Shown: piece by piece, positions 21,048 to 35,300 of the stretch | Numbering within the stretch: the first letter of the stretch is position 1 | Layout: every line of letters starts with the position of its first letter | Source of the DNA: Scedosporium boydii | Taxonomy: Eukaryota; Ascomycota; Sordariomycetes; Microascales; Microascaceae | NCBI GenBank assembly: GCA_002221725.1 | Contig: NJFT01000130.1 | Location: 1-64,000 of the forward strand | Reading direction: 5' to 3' | DNA: 64,000 nucleotides | The notes under the pieces: generated by a model | Told to the model about the DNA's origin: nothing | Database searches by the model: none | Seen by the model: only the letters and a program-made list of their open reading frames with translations | Position numbers and translations under genes: made by a program

Positions 21048-22928
21048 CTAGTCTTTCAGTATCTGGCCATTCTTTTCAATTAACTTTCGTAGTCTCTTGC
21101 TCCTACGAAGGCCTTCACCGTCGTTCTTTCGCGGCTCCTGAGGCTCAGGTTCCTCATTCTCATTCTGCTTGCGTTTGCCCCCCGAAGAGGACTTCTGCCT
21201 GGGACCACGAGGAAGTGGTGTCTGAGCCTTTGGCTTAGCCTCGGTGGCAAGGGACGACGCCGGATGCTTGCGTCGAGGGGAAGTCGGGAGCGGCGTCCTG
21301 GTCTTCTTCTGATCGCCTAGTTTAGCAACCGGCACTGCGGGCTGGTGCCTCGGGGACGTCGGCAACGAGACTTGGGGGCTCTCCTGGCTGGACGAGCCGG
21401 TATCGTCCCCACCAGACGGTTGCTCGGTTTGGGTCGTCGACATTGGTGCAGGCTGAGGCGTGGATTGGGTCGCCGACAGTGGTGTATTCTGAACCGCGAC
21501 TTGTGGCGTCGGGAGTGGTGCATCCTGAATAGTGGTTTGGGTCGTCGGCAGTGGTGCGGTCTGAACTGCGGATTCGGTCGGAGGCGCCGGTGGAAGCCTA
21601 CTACAAAGAGGCAAGACACTCGCTATCGCCGCGTCAAAGGCCTCAAAGTCAGCCCGGCGGTCGTCTGAGCCGACCGAAGCCTTCCCCTTCCCGAAGCTTG
21701 GCTGAGTCGTTGCGTTGGCCCCGTGACTTGCGGTGACGCGAGCTGCGATGGCGCACCAGGACAGTGGGTCAGCCCACCCGCCCAAACGAGGCGGAGGTGT
21801 CTCCAACGGGGCTGGAGCCGGAGCCTGAGCTTGAGCTTGAGCCCGAGCCTGGGCCCGAGCCTGAGTCCGAGTCCAAGTCCGAGCCCAAACCTGAAGCCAA
21901 GCCCGAGCCTTGGGCGCTGGATTCGTAGCAGGACCCCGATGTGCAAGATTCGTTGCCTCGTTACGAGCAGAAGCTCCAGGCGCCGTGCCGCCGCCTTCCC
22001 CGGTCTCTGCGCTTGTTGATCCCGTCAAGACCTTGGCAGTTTTCGAGGCAAGAAGGGCACGTCGGCCCGCTAGACTAGTGTGGCTGCCACCAATAGCCGG
22101 AATGGGCGGAAGTGTATCCGCGCGGCAGAACGCCCTCTGCTCAGGAGCGGACGGCTCCCACGTCTCGCCAAGCAGAGATTCGGCCTTTGGATGAGGAAAG
22201 GCATCCAGGACCCACACCCGACCTGTACGGTCGGAATTATGAACCGTATAGTAGACAAACGGGCTTATCTCGGTCGGTTTCGGATACAACTTCCCCGTAT
22301 TAGCAGCAGTAATTTCAAATCGCAGGGGAAAATAACGGCAGTGAGTCAATTCTGAATGCCATGCCCACCACCGATAGCGCTTTTCCAAATCGCGTTGCAA
22401 GTCAATGTTCTCCTTTTTCCAATCGCGTTCAAAGCGTCGTCGCCACTCTGCGAAGGACACAGACATGGTAAATGGGTGACGAGGCGGGGGATAAGGATTC
22501 TCTCCGGAAAACGCATCAAGGTAATAATGACGAGGTACTGCTTGCAATTTCATAACGGACGTGGGGGATGTGATTACCCTATGATGTGCGTACAAGTCGA
22601 ATTTCGATGCCAACTGCGCGTGTGGGTAATATGAGACGGGTGGATCATAGTGCCAGGTAGGTCCCGGATTCAAATACCCAAAGTAGTCGACTCGGTACAT
22701 GCGGGAGTGCTTGCTCGCCTTCACAAGATCTCGGTATTCAAATAATTGCGAGACACACGGGAGATGCAAGGGGGCGTCTTCATGAGTCAAAGGTCGTTGG
22801 GGATATGCCGTGACGGAGGGCGATTCGATGAAGAACTCCCAGCTACCATCCTCACGACCGAGCACTCGAACGGGGTACGACATGTGCACGTGTCCGTCAT
22901 CCAGGGGGTACATGTAGAATGTTATCAT
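21048..22928 (-). CDS. Hypothetical protein with aromatic-rich N-domain and Gln/Pro repeats
   Basis: Open frame of 626 aa starting MITFYMYPLDDGHVHMSYPV. Residues about 1-270 look folded and are rich in Tyr, His, Trp and Pro (for example WRRRFERDWKKENIDLQRDL and RYRWWAWHSEL). The middle contains an Arg/Ala/Gln/Thr dipeptide tract (about 335-375). Residues about 455-500 form four degenerate 12-residue repeats of the type APLPTTQTTIQD. The C-terminus is basic, with RRSKRLRKL near the end, which suggests nuclear localisation. I do not recognise the family. The ORF lies in the same frame as the upstream chromatin gene, separated only by its TAG and 12 nt. It may therefore be the 3' part of one transcript, a readthrough product, or an independent gene with its promoter inside the neighbour. 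Confidence 0.6.
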   Translation of the reverse strand: MITFYMYPLDDGHVHMSYPVRVLGREDGSWEFFIESPSVTAYPQRPLTHEDAPLHLPCVSQLFEYRDLVKASKHSRMYRVDYFGYLNPGPTWHYDPPVSYYPHAQLASKFDLYAHHRVITSPTSVMKLQAVPRHYYLDAFSGENPYPPPRHPFTMSVSFAEWRRRFERDWKKENIDLQRDLEKRYRWWAWHSELTHCRYFPLRFEITAANTGKLYPKPTEISPFVYYTVHNSDRTGRVWVLDAFPHPKAESLLGETWEPSAPEQRAFCRADTLPPIPAIGGSHTSLAGRRALLASKTAKVLTGSTSAETGEGGGTAPGASARNEATNLAHRGPATNPAPKARAWLQVWARTWTRTQARAQARAQAQAQAPAPAPLETPPPRLGGWADPLSWCAIAARVTASHGANATTQPSFGKGKASVGSDDRRADFEAFDAAIASVLPLCSRLPPAPPTESAVQTAPLPTTQTTIQDAPLPTPQVAVQNTPLSATQSTPQPAPMSTTQTEQPSGGDDTGSSSQESPQVSLPTSPRHQPAVPVAKLGDQKKTRTPLPTSPRRKHPASSLATEAKPKAQTPLPRGPRQKSSSGGKRKQNENEEPEPQEPRKNDGEGLRRSKRLRKLIEKNGQILKD

Positions 22929-22940
22929 GCCAGGGGCGGC

Positions 22941-25900
22941 CTATGCCCGGCTGGCCTGTGGGGTCTGTACCCGATCGCTCGCATCACCAGGGCCGTCAGT
23001 CTGGGGCAGAGATGGTGGGAGGGCCGGCTGCGGAGTCTGACTCTGTCGCCGGTCGACTTGTTGTCCGGGCTGCGTAGACGGAGGGCGTTGGACGGACGGG
23101 ATAACTGGCACGGGTACAGGGGACACCTTGGCCGGGATCTGCGACTGGAGGCTCGGTGAGCCTTGCGCCCCACCATTGAGCATTCCTCGCTGCATAGCAG
23201 CACCTGGGACGGGCTGAAGAGGCGTACCCGGCATGTTGGGCCGCGCGGGTGCGGGCGCCGGAGATCGGTTCACACCCTGAGCGACTCCCAGCCCAATCCC
23301 GGCAAGACCCGCAATGGGAGAGGCGTAAGCACCAGGAGTGCCGTCCCGTGCTGCCGCTCGAACTCTCGCTTGCTCCATCATGCGTTGCTGCTGACTTTCG
23401 GGCATCACCGTGTGATAGCCCGTCAGGCCAGGAGCTGTGCCAACCGCGCTTGGCATGTGCGGCGTTCCGGAGAGGCTGGCGGCACGGGGCATAGGGGAGC
23501 GGTGAGCATTCGGTGGCATCGCGTGCTGAACGGGTGTTCCGTATCGCTGGGGCTGCGGTTGGGCCTGATGTTGGGGATAAGCGTTAGGGACGTAGCCCTG
23601 CGGCTGGTGGGGGACGTGAGGGGATGCAGTACGCTGCGGGACCGCGCCATTGGGGTAGTTGGCATACGCCGGGACCGCGCCTCGGGGCACCTGCTGCTGG
23701 GCCGCGTATGGTTGGGCTTGCTGGTAAGGAGTCGCAAATGTCGCACTGGGGCTTCGATGTTGGGGAGCACCGGCGTATGCTGCCGGGTTGGGCTGAGGTG
23801 GTCGCTGCTGGTTAGGAGCGTACTGTTGCATTCCCTGATGGCCATAAGGCGTTTGCGTCTTAGCCAGTTGGGGCGCGAACGGGGCGGTGTAGCCGTTGGG
23901 GCGGTACTGCTGGCTCATCGCCCTCTGGGGTTGAAGGTGGTGCTGGGATGGCGACGGGTGCGGAGCGGGTACAGGACGCGCGGCGGCTTGAGCTTGTGGG
24001 GTGGGCACAGCGTGACCGGAAGCAGACCTGTAATACTGAGGGGGGGGTACGGGCGTCCGCGATTGTGGATGAGGCGAGAATTGGGGGTTATTGGGATGGT
24101 ATGGGGTCCCATACGGAGCCGGGGTATGAGCCGCTCGGTGGGCGGAAGCACGGCTAGCACTAGCGGCCTGCTGCTGCATCTTCTGTTGCTGTTGTTGAAG
24201 CTGCTGCTGCTGCTGCTGCTGCTGTTGTTGCTGCATCTTCTGCTGGACTTCTTGGCGAAGACGCTCCTGAGCTGCAGCCTCGTCCTCGGCCATGATGCCG
24301 TGGTACTCCTCCAGCTCAACAGGGACCCTGTGGCTAATGAGCAAGTCATTAAGTTGGTCGCCGTCCAGCTTCGCAACTGCGTATGGAGGTAAACTCCTGA
24401 CGATGGAAGCGAGGAGGGATTTCAGAGTCTCGTAAATCGCCAGCTCCTCATCCGATGGCCGAGGAAGTTGGCTATTCGTGAGCATATCGGGCTCGCCAAC
24501 GGCCAAGCGGTTCGTCGACGTCACCGACTTGCTAATATTCCGGATGTGCTGGAATGATGCGAGCGTGAGAATGAGATCGTCGACTTCCTGCAATAGGTCT
24601 TCTACGTCCTGCTCCTCAGCGGTCTTGGTCGTCGAGGGAGGAGGTCCAACAACAGCGGGTGCGACGTCGCCATCCTTCATTTCATCAATGATGGACTCAA
24701 TCAACGCAGGATCAATCTCGATTTCGGCTGCTTTGTCGACAACATTACTACCCTCTTCGACAGCCTCATCGCCGTCATCCTGCTTTGGCCAATATCTAGC
24801 AGGGATCAGATCGTAAAAGTCGAATTGCCCCTTTTGTTGCCACCAAATCCGACTAGCAAGGCTCGAGGGGATCACAGCGCCGGAATCATCTCTCGACGGA
24901 GAGAAGCTAGAAAACGCGGTGCGGAAAAGGGACTCCATTTCGGACATTTCGAGTTCCGAAGTTGAAGGCTTGTGTCCCGCAAGGCTCTGCGCCCGCTCCC
25001 TCTGTTTCGTCTTGACCGGTGACTCTGCTGTTGCTTTGGTGTAGTCGAGGTAATGGCCGACAGAGAGTGGCTGGTTGGGATACGCATTAGGCCATTTCGT
25101 CCAGGAATTCTCGAACTTGGGCTGTTGAAAACCCAGGACGTTCTCCTTGATATTGGGTTTGGCCGGCGCCTGCTTAGTCGCTGACGGTAAGAGAGGCACG
25201 CGGTTCTTCGGGGCGGGGAGAGTATCGCCAAGAGACTTAGTGGTCGAATTCGCGGCGTTGAGCTCGGCTTCGCTCAAGCCTCCGACCATGACGGTGGACT
25301 TGACGCCAGGTGGAAGTCGGCTGACGAAAGCATCCGTCCTATCCGATGCCGTAGCGGTCGGAACAGGACTTGAGAAAAGAATAACTTGCTTCTCATTCCG
25401 GCCAGGGTATGGAACGGTCAAGACGGTTTGCTTGGCTGGGTGGGACACCGCAATAGGTCGAGCCTGGGGATACGCAATTTCTCGCTTGCAGTACTTTTGA
25501 CATTGATCGTGGAGGAGCACGATGGCTTGCACCTGGTCAGGAGAAGGCGAGCCTGTGACTCGAGATCGAGCGACTAAGGCTACATCCTTTGATAGCTCCA
25601 CAATACTGGCATATTCTCCGCGCGAGACCTTTTCTGATATGGTTTCAGACGCGGGCGCCGAGTCTTCCGATCTGGCGCGCTTGGCCAGGTGCACGTCATC
25701 GGGTTTGGGGGCGGGTATGGTTGTGGTAAAGATAGATGGGTCGAGGTCGTATCTAAATGAAGAGGAGGCAAGGTTAGCAAAAAGGTTCAAATGTGAAATG
25801 TGGCTGCAATCGTGATCAAAAAGTAGCTAAAGAGGGAATGATCGCGAGCGGAGATGGATGGCATTGAGAATTTGATAGCTAGACCCAGAAGCAAAAGATT

Positions 25901-26329
25901 TACCAACGTAGATAAACCACGATGATACAGGTCCAGGACAGGAGAAGAGGAAGACTGAATTATGTAAAGACAAAAGGGAGATATTTAGAAGAAAAAAAAG
26001 AAAAAAGGAACATACTTTTGGAGGAACTTCACAAAGGTCTCAATCTCCTCCTTGGTATTCTTCAGTTGCTGAACGCCTCCATTCACGACAGGTGCAGGCG
26101 TGCCATTGGGAACCTTGTCGCCTTCTGTAACAGGTCCACCCTCAGCATCCTCATCGCGTTTCCTCTTGTTTGCGACGGCGACAGCGATAGACTGATCGGC
26201 AGGCTGTGGCTGGGCCTGGTGTTGCGGCGGCGCTTGGAGAGGCTGCATCGCGGGAGACGGCTGATGCTCGACTTTGACCGAGTCCTGGGTGGTAGGCCCA
26301 GTGACCTCGGCCACCCCTGGCTGCGCCAT
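22941..26329 (-). CDS. Bromodomain-like, Gln/Pro-rich chromatin-associated protein (Rsc58-like, tentative)
   Basis: Two exons, 26329-26016 and 25752-22941, give 1041 aa. The intron (25753-26015) has donor GTATGT and acceptor TTTAG with a GCTAACC branch site, and it joins FVKFLQK to YDLDPSIFTT in frame. The N-terminus carries a basic NKRKRDED motif. Residues about 105-200 contain ISEKVSRGEYASIVELSKDV, LVARSRVTGSP and LHDQCQKYCKREI, which resemble the divergent bromodomain of Rsc58-type subunits of RSC remodellers. The middle has acidic helices, and EDLLQEVDDLILTLASF near LPPYAVAKLDGDQL is well ordered. A polyglutamine tract (encoded at about 24170-24250) and a long Q/P/A/H-rich tail follow. 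A role in chromatin remodelling is inferred; subunit identity is uncertain. The frame remains open past the TAG at 22941-22943 into the next ORF. Confidence 0.72.
24170..24250. repeat. CTG/TTG trinucleotide repeat encoding polyglutamine
   Basis: An interrupted CAG/CAA array on the coding (minus) strand encodes a glutamine-rich run broken by Leu, Lys and Met. It is a likely site of length variation between strains. Confidence 0.85.
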
Positions 26330-28465
26330 GGTCTCTCGTTCGTGGTTCGATAGACTCGAGCCGACGACGCTTTGGTGGACTTGGGCGATAAAGCGCGACG
26401 GGATGGGTTCGGTCGAGGGAGCGATCCTTCTTTGATGGATAGATCCGTGTTCGCAACGGAGGGAGACGGATAAAAAAAAATGGGGCAAAAAGAAACTGGG
26501 TCGTTTGGTCCAAGTCTATGGTTGGATCGGAAATGGAATCGGGGTGGGAAAGGGGATTAAGAAACAATAGAGGAGAGGATAATAAAGAAAAAATAAACAA
26601 GGAAACGAATGCAGCTGTTGTTGCTGGAGGAAGGGACGGAGTGGTGATTCCTGTTTGTGGAGGATATTCGCGACGCGCTGGCTTTTTTGGAATTGGGAAA
26701 GTGCCAGTCGTAGAGGGGGATTTTGGGGATTGCTGACTATTGTCGTTGGTTAGTTAGGACTGCATCAATGGAGAGGCGATGTGCATCACTGGTAGCTCCA
26801 GTTGGCTGATGGCAGGCTCAACTCCAGCAACAAGGGCGTGCAGAGGGGACCAGCAATTGATTGATTGATGGATTGAAGGGAGGTGTACTCACTCAAAAAA
26901 GTAGGCTGGAAAATCTGGCCTGGAATTCTCGGTCCTGTCTGAGGAGAAGGGAGGAAAAAAAGACAGCCCCCAGTTAAGATGGGAAATGTACCTGCTAACA
27001 GGCTCCAGTAAAATAGGCTAGGGAAATTGTTAGTCGAGGAAGATAAACACAGGCTCCACAGCCGTTGGAAGTCAGCGTCGAAGTCGGACTACGGCGTCGA
27101 ATTCGAGGGCGAAGCTTGAAAGAGATGAAAAGAGAAAGACGAGACACAAAAGAAAAGAAAACCACCGATGCAGCTTTTCTCTTCTTCTGAATTTTTGGAC
27201 AGAGGATACCCGTCTCCTCCCAACAGCTGATGAAAAAAAAAAAAAACGTGAGAAAACAGGGAGAGTAAAATTCAATCACTTGATGGGACTGAAGGAAGGA
27301 CGTCTTGAGAAGGGAAGGCTGATGGGGGTACATGGTACCTTCCGCTCAGCTTGGCCCGAGTAACTACCGGATGTACCTCTGCTATTATGCACTTATCCTA
27401 TTTCGGAAGGGGGAAAACGGTATTGGTCACGTGATATTTCATCTCCGCTGCCTCCATCGATCCTGCCTTCTCATTAGAGTCGATAATCCACCCCAGAATC
27501 ACTCTTATTCTCCCCACGCTACGTCAGACGGGGCCCGGATCCATTATACCTCGACCTCAAGCTTATAGTAGAACAAGCCTTAGCGTGGAAACATCATATA
27601 AACGCCCAAACAGAGGGAGCCCGCCGAGTATCTCTCGGCTCGGAATAAACTGGGCCCCAGCGTCATCATATCCCTGATGCAGCTCCAAGCTAGTTGAGCC
27701 GGAGGATTGATGATTGATTGTCAGAGAGAACAGGGATTGGGGATAAACTCAGAGATTTGATGTCTCACCCAGACCAAGTCTTGATCCAATAACAGCACGC
27801 AGCACGCACAGCTCGTACAAATCACAGGCGTCGTCGGGGTGTCGCAGGTGTCATCCGTCCTCACATGCAAACGCAAGCTCAAGTTTCTCTAGATTTACAC
27901 AAGTTCTATATTAAAGAGCCTAAGAAGTTCAGCTCCGATTAAATTCAGCGTCCAAAATCGCAGAAGGAACATTCGCACGCATGTACAGCACTTGGCACGA
28001 AACAACACGGACAGAAGCACAAAGAGGTCGCAAAACAAAGAAGTGATCAAATAATTCCTAATGCTATCCCAATGAACCCAATATACCATCCCATGCTCAG
28101 GCCGCTGCACTCATGAACACTTGCCATCAGCCAAGGACCCGTCTAATGGCAGCGGCGGCAGTAGAGTGACATGTAGTGATATTCTGCAAATAATCCGCTC
28201 AAGACACGAAAGTAGAAATAATCTCCCTGGTCACTGTTGCCTTGCCTTCCTACTACAATTGCACTTCCCTCGCCGTCACAAACTTGCCCTTGATCTACAT
28301 GCTACCCCGCGGATATTGATTGATTACTTACGCTCTCTTGCCAACATGTACCGTCGACACCACGTTGCCAACAACCTCATCCCCTTCCCGAAAGAAACAA
28401 AAGAAAAAGACCACATGCTTTCTCTACAAAAGAAAATAGTACAACGCTCTCTCTCTCTCTCTCCT
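26330..28465. other. Intergenic region (2.1 kb)
   Basis: The left part is the promoter and 5' leader of the gene starting at 26329. It contains A/T tracts near 26473 and 27232-27246 and a TCACGTGA palindrome at about 27426-27433. The right part is the 3' flank of PEP4. A CT-dinucleotide run at about 28446-28463 lies directly after the PEP4 stop. I found no gene or RNA. Confidence 0.5.
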
Positions 28466-29828
<1,363 letters not shown>

Positions 29829-32376
29829 CTTGGCGGTAGCGCAATCGGGAGCGAACGGGATTGAGGCGAGCGGCGACTAAATGAACGTGGGCCTGGCACC
29901 GGGATTCCTAATAACAGATACGGCTGATGCGATCTTTAGGGACGGATGTAAATTTATCGAGTTCGGCAAGGAAGAAAAAATAAACAAGCAGGGAGAAACA
30001 CTATCGGGACGAGAGAAACGTCCTTTGTTGTGTTTTGGTGATGGAAGGAGGAGATGGGATGACGACGATGGATCAAATGGAGAGGTCGGTCGGTCTGGGG
30101 GGGAGCGGGAACCGGGCTCGTCAAATAGGCAGTAGCATAAACAGCAGGTACCACTGCAAACCACCTGTACCAAGGGACCAGGGATTGGACCGTTTCGGGG
30201 AGGGGGCAACGACGACGACTTGCCAACCGGGGACCATTGGATGTTACGTATACATGTATTATGGCTTGAGTCACGCGGGGAAATTAATGTATCTCGGTAC
30301 ACCAGTTGTACAAGTGGAGCGTCCGTGTGTCCGTGTTGTGGGGAGCCACAAAGGTGTGGGAAGCAACCACCCAAAAGGTTGCCAAGCAGACGAGTTATCG
30401 CGGAGCTAAGCACTGTGTCGGAGCATGGGCGATGGCCTACTAGAGTCCTCGTGACGCAATTGCCTCAACGATCCACTTGCCTTCGCCCAAGCGAGGTTGA
30501 ACATGACTTGGGCTGGGGACAATGGATTCGGCGACGCGATGTCGGAAAAGCTCGCAGCAGTCCTATGCTTGTAGTTTATTGTTTATTTCATCAGATTCTA
30601 TCTTCACTCAACAATATCTCAATCTCAAGAATATTTCCCAATTATTCCTCCAGCTCCTTGTTAGAGGTGATACCGCCCCTTGTATCGTGTAAGCCCGGCT
30701 CGACTTTACTTCGGAGCTCCAAATCGGAGAAAGCTGCGCCAGCCAGCCAGCTATCAGATCAGGCGATCAGCCAACCAGCTGGCTACATCCCCCTCTTCTT
30801 GACAGAGCCTGGAAGCTCAGGAACCAAGCATGAACTGCACCTCGGGACCAATTCTACTCTAAACCGCATCGAGACTGGGAACCTCGTCGGGTTCTATCCT
30901 GTTATCGTCCATCGAAGAAGGTCCCAGCATCAGGAACTTCAAGACTCCATTAATGTACCTAGTGCATCCAATTCCACTCCAACCATTTAGCTTGCTTCAG
31001 AGAATCTCGATAACTCCTTGTCTGGGGGGCATTCTAGAGGCCTGGCTATTTTTTAATAGCTGAGGAACTTCCATCAATACTCCGTATGGATCTCTGTAGG
31101 GTGGAGAGACACTATCAAGTCAATCTTCGATGTACATCTGAAAATATCATTGATATCATATCCGAAGAGCATTCTTGATAATCTCCAGTCAGGACCCTTT
31201 TGAAATATTTATCGAGTAGTGGCCATGGTGACCCGCAGCTCTCCGGACATACCATTTCAATAAACCTCATCACAAACCAAGGAACAAATCAATATTCAAG
31301 CCATCTTTATTGTAATAATACTTCTCATGTTCACGACGCTTTCTCCCTCTACTCTCTATCAAACCCATCGACAACAAACCCATCTCCTCCACGACAGCCG
31401 CTCTTCTCAAAGAAGACTCGTCCCTCCCAACTTTTGCATGCTCAGTGTTTTCCTCACACTCAAATCCAACCTCCGGGTATACCAAAGCCAACGTGCAAAG
31501 CCACCCCACCCGGTATCAAAATATCAACTTCAAACTCGAATCAAAAAAAAAAAGAGAGAAAAAAAAGAGTAAAGAACGCTCCCTCCTCTCCCCAATTGCC
31601 TCTCTCCTCAAACCACCTCCACACCCATTTTTTTTTCCGTACGAGCATCCCCTCGTCTCCTTTTCATCATCCATCCATCCTCGCTTTTACGAAAGAGAGA
31701 AAGAAAAAAAAAAAAAAAGACAATAAGATGTATAAAATAGGTCGCCAGAAACCATGGCGCCAAGTCATCGAGAATTACCCTTCCTCCCAAAAAGCCAAAA
31801 CAAAGTAAAGAAAAAAAGAACGAGAACAACAAAAGAAAGAAACGAGGTAGAAAACGAGTCGGGCGCAGATCAAAGGATGTTACAAAGCCCACTCCCCTTC
31901 ATCTCAATGTTGTTTTTGCCAAAACGCCAATAGAACAGAGAAAAAAGCCTTCGTGATATATATATATATATATATGTCTGAATCCTGAATAACTGAAGGG
32001 AGGGAATCAAGAGGAACCGAGTAACCCAATATTTTGAAAGAAAAAAAGAGGAGAAGAAGAAATGTAACCAAGTACATGTGGAATATGCCCGAGTCGCAAA
32101 AGAGGCATCACCAGTATGGAATTGCGGCGGGCCAACGGGTTGAATAAAAAGTGTTCTTTCAAAGTGGGGAAAAAAGAAAGAAAAAAAAAAAAAAAAAGAG
32201 GGAAGAAAAAGCGAGTAACCCAAAAAAAAATCCTCCAAGGCAACCGTCAATACAATACAATAGTGGTAGTAGTAGCACAGGGATGACCGGGCGCTGGATC
32301 GGAGCAGCATTGGACTTTCATCGGTCAAAGCGACACACAAGTCAGTCAAACTGCAAGCCCTCCCCCCTCTTCTTCC
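29829..32376. other. Intergenic region (2.5 kb)
   Basis: This holds the PEP4 promoter on the left and the long A-rich 3' flank of SPT7 on the right. A 256-codon open frame at 30220-30990 (plus) has no domain and irregular composition, so I do not call it a gene. A TA repeat lies at about 31956-31975, and long A runs lie at about 31544-31566, 31706-31720 and 32175-32196. Confidence 0.5.
31956..31975. repeat. (TA)n microsatellite
   Basis: About ten TA units in the 3' flank of SPT7. This is simple-sequence DNA with no coding role. Confidence 0.85.
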
Positions 32377-35300
32377 TCACCTATCAATGCTCTCCGGGCT
32401 CATCATGCCATTCGGCTCATCCTTGTCAGTCTGACTAGCATGCCCCTGACTCTGCAAACTATCAACCCTCTCCATCGCCGGCGCACCAAGCGCCAACACC
32501 GCCGGATTCGGCCCCGACCCGTTAAGGTTAGGTATATTCTTCAGCTTCTTGGCGGGAGTCGTATTCGCCGAGCCGGTGCCGCCGCCTTTCTCGGCATTCA
32601 GCTTGGCCTCGGCCATCTGCGCCTCGAGCTTCTTCTTCTTCCGCGCGAGCGCAATCTGCTCTTTAAGCGGGCGTTTCTGCGGCGAGGAGATCTTGCCCGT
32701 GGCTCCAAGGCGGGGACGAGGTCGGCGCTGTTTGGGCGGTAGGTCCTCGTCCTCGACGAGCGGCTGGTCGCTGTTGGCGTGAAGCTTGGCGAGGAAGAAG
32801 TTCTTGACCAGGCCGATCTGGTCTTGGATGTTCTCCTTGGTGACGGGATCGCAGGGCGGCAGCGTGTCCAGGAGGTCGACGTTCGCGGCGCCCGAGGACT
32901 GGGCTTGCTGGTATTGGCTTCGCACGCGGGACTGCAGCAGGTGAAGAGGAACGGACAGGGTATCGAGGCCAAGCTCCTTTTCGAGACCCAGCGAGCGGAA
33001 GCCGAAGAAGTCTTCGCCGAGCTCTTCGGCGAAATCGCCACTAACGAACTGCTCGCTACCGTCTTTGAAGGCGCCGGCACCATCCGCTCCGGCGTCTGCC
33101 TGGAGAGCCGGCCGGAGAAGGTCCGCGAGGTGCGACTTCATGCGATCGTGGATGCCCGACAACTTCGTGCCGAGTCGCGCTACTTCGTCTCGCGCAAAGA
33201 CCTCCAGGGATGCAATATCACAACCGTTCTCGTCAAGCGTGTGGAGAAGGACTTCTTCCGGTGTGAACCGCGGCTGGAGCTTGACGCCGGCAGTGCTGGG
33301 GGCTGGCTTCTTATCCGCTTCTCGGTAGAGGTTAAAGGTTCGTATAAGCTTTTGAAAGTAGTCGGCAGCGACGTTTGTGAGAGTGTCAACGGCGGCTGGC
33401 TGCAGTTCCTCGAAACCAGCTTGGTACAAGATCTTGCCCACGGAGCGCTTAAGCGCATCCTGGCATGTGTCTCGAGCCATGACTGGACCTTGGTCCGAGA
33501 TGAAGTGTTGGTCGACGTCAACCTCCACGAAAGGATCAAAATTGGATTTTGGGAATTGATTTGCGTAGACCTATTATCGAACTTGTTAGCAAAGCTTCCT
33601 TCCATTAATTTTCCGCCCGTCAGTGTTATGGTTGATACCTGAGATTGAATCTGCATTTGTTTAATCACAGATATCTTTGTCGCCAATCTCCTCGTCTCCT
33701 GAATCTGCCGAATATTCGATTCCATCCTTTTTGTAAAGGCACTAACTGGCGACCTAAAGTGCTCAGAGGGAACAAGGCTGAGAGACCATTCGTGGTGGTT
33801 GATAACCTGTCCCTCCCCATCCTCCGTCCAGCGTAGCGAAGGGGTAACGCCAGGAAGAAGGCTCAACGGTTCGTAATAATCCGGGATGACCCTGACTTCC
33901 TCGCCCTCCATCTCCTCGGCGAGAGTCTCATTGGTCTGAGGTTCGTTCTCCGTGGGACCCGAGGTATCAGCCTGCGAGTCGCTCGCGATAGCCTGTTGCC
34001 TTTCAGCCTGCTTCTGTCCCTTGAGGAACCGTCTCATGGCGGCCTTGGACCTTAACAGGGCGGGTGCGTCGACGTTCAAGTGGTTGTCTTTGAACAGCGC
34101 AAATCTCTCCTTGGCGACGAGAGCCCTGTCCTTCTTGGTGACCTGCTTCCAGATCTTGTATTCCTCGTCTTCGTAGGCCTGCGCGGCAGCCTCGCCGAGC
34201 GCCTCCCCCAAAGCCATCTCGTTAAGAGACGGTCCGTCGAGGTCCATGGCGTCGCCGTTGCTACCAACACCTCCGACACCAAGAGAGAGGCCGTTGATGC
34301 CGCTGGGGGTAGCCGATCCGCCGATAGGCGTACCGAACCCGCTGCCGTCGACCTCGGAACCCTCGCGGCCTTGCTTGGCCAATATCCCATTTACCTGCAA
34401 GTGGGGTTTTTGGTCGACGTTAGGGGTGCCTTCTTTCTTCTTCGAATGCGCCTTGCGAGACTTGTTGGACCCCTTAGCGCCGGCTTTGCGACCGCGTGAC
34501 GACATGATGGGCTCGTCATCGGAATCCTCGCCATTGTCGTCTTCACCTCCGTTTTGTTTCCGCCTCTCCTCGGCCTCGACCTCGGCTCTCGAGCGGATGA
34601 CTAGATCAGGAATGAGGGGGATGAGTTTCTCAGCCTCCTTCCTCATACCGTTCGCCATTCTTCTCAGAGGATGGTTCATGTCCTGGTTGTATTTCAGGCA
34701 GTTGTCCCAAATCAAGTTCAGGTCGGTGACAAATTCGGCCTTTGACTTGTACGTGAGAGACTTGAGCTTTTTCGTCATTGAGCCCAAATCCATTGGTTGT
34801 TTGATGACTAGGTGTATGTTGTTAGTTTTGGTGAGTTATGGAGGTGGCAATGAAAGTGTTACTTACAATTATAGTAATCGGGAGCATCGCGCTTGTTCAC
34901 CCTCGTCAAGAAGGGGGTAGAATACTCGGTATGGGCCTTGAGCTCCGTCAAGACCTTTTCCAATGCCTCATAAAGTTCCTCCTGGTTCACATTTTCCTCA
35001 CTGGCCCATTTACTCCTATTCTTCCGGACCTCGTTCATCAGGAGACGGAGCTCCGCATCGGAAGCGCGCACCTGGTCACGCTTCATATCGATACGGGCGA
35101 TGAGGTGCTTCAGCGTAAGACTGGAGGCGCCCAGGTTGGCACTACTTAGGGATCCATGACCGTTCTGGGAACTCGAGTTGGCGCCGCTGTTGTTATTATG
35201 GCTGTTGTTGTCCATTTCGGCTTGCAGTTGCTTCTCGGATTCCTCGAGCTGCTGCTGCTCGATCATGGCGGTACGGTCGTTTTCGAGGGTGTAAAAGAGG

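Noticed and set aside
24170..24250. CRISPR-like or satellite array
   Set aside because: It is a coding trinucleotide repeat. No CRISPR array was seen anywhere, as expected in a eukaryote.
23163..24392. 409-codon plus-strand open frame
   Set aside because: Antisense to the Gln/Pro-rich tail of the chromatin protein. The poly-Leu run is simply the reverse of polyglutamine codons.
30220..30990. 256-codon plus-strand open frame in the PEP4-SPT7 spacer
   Set aside because: No domain, irregular composition and no codon bias like neighbouring genes. A transcript would be needed to support it.
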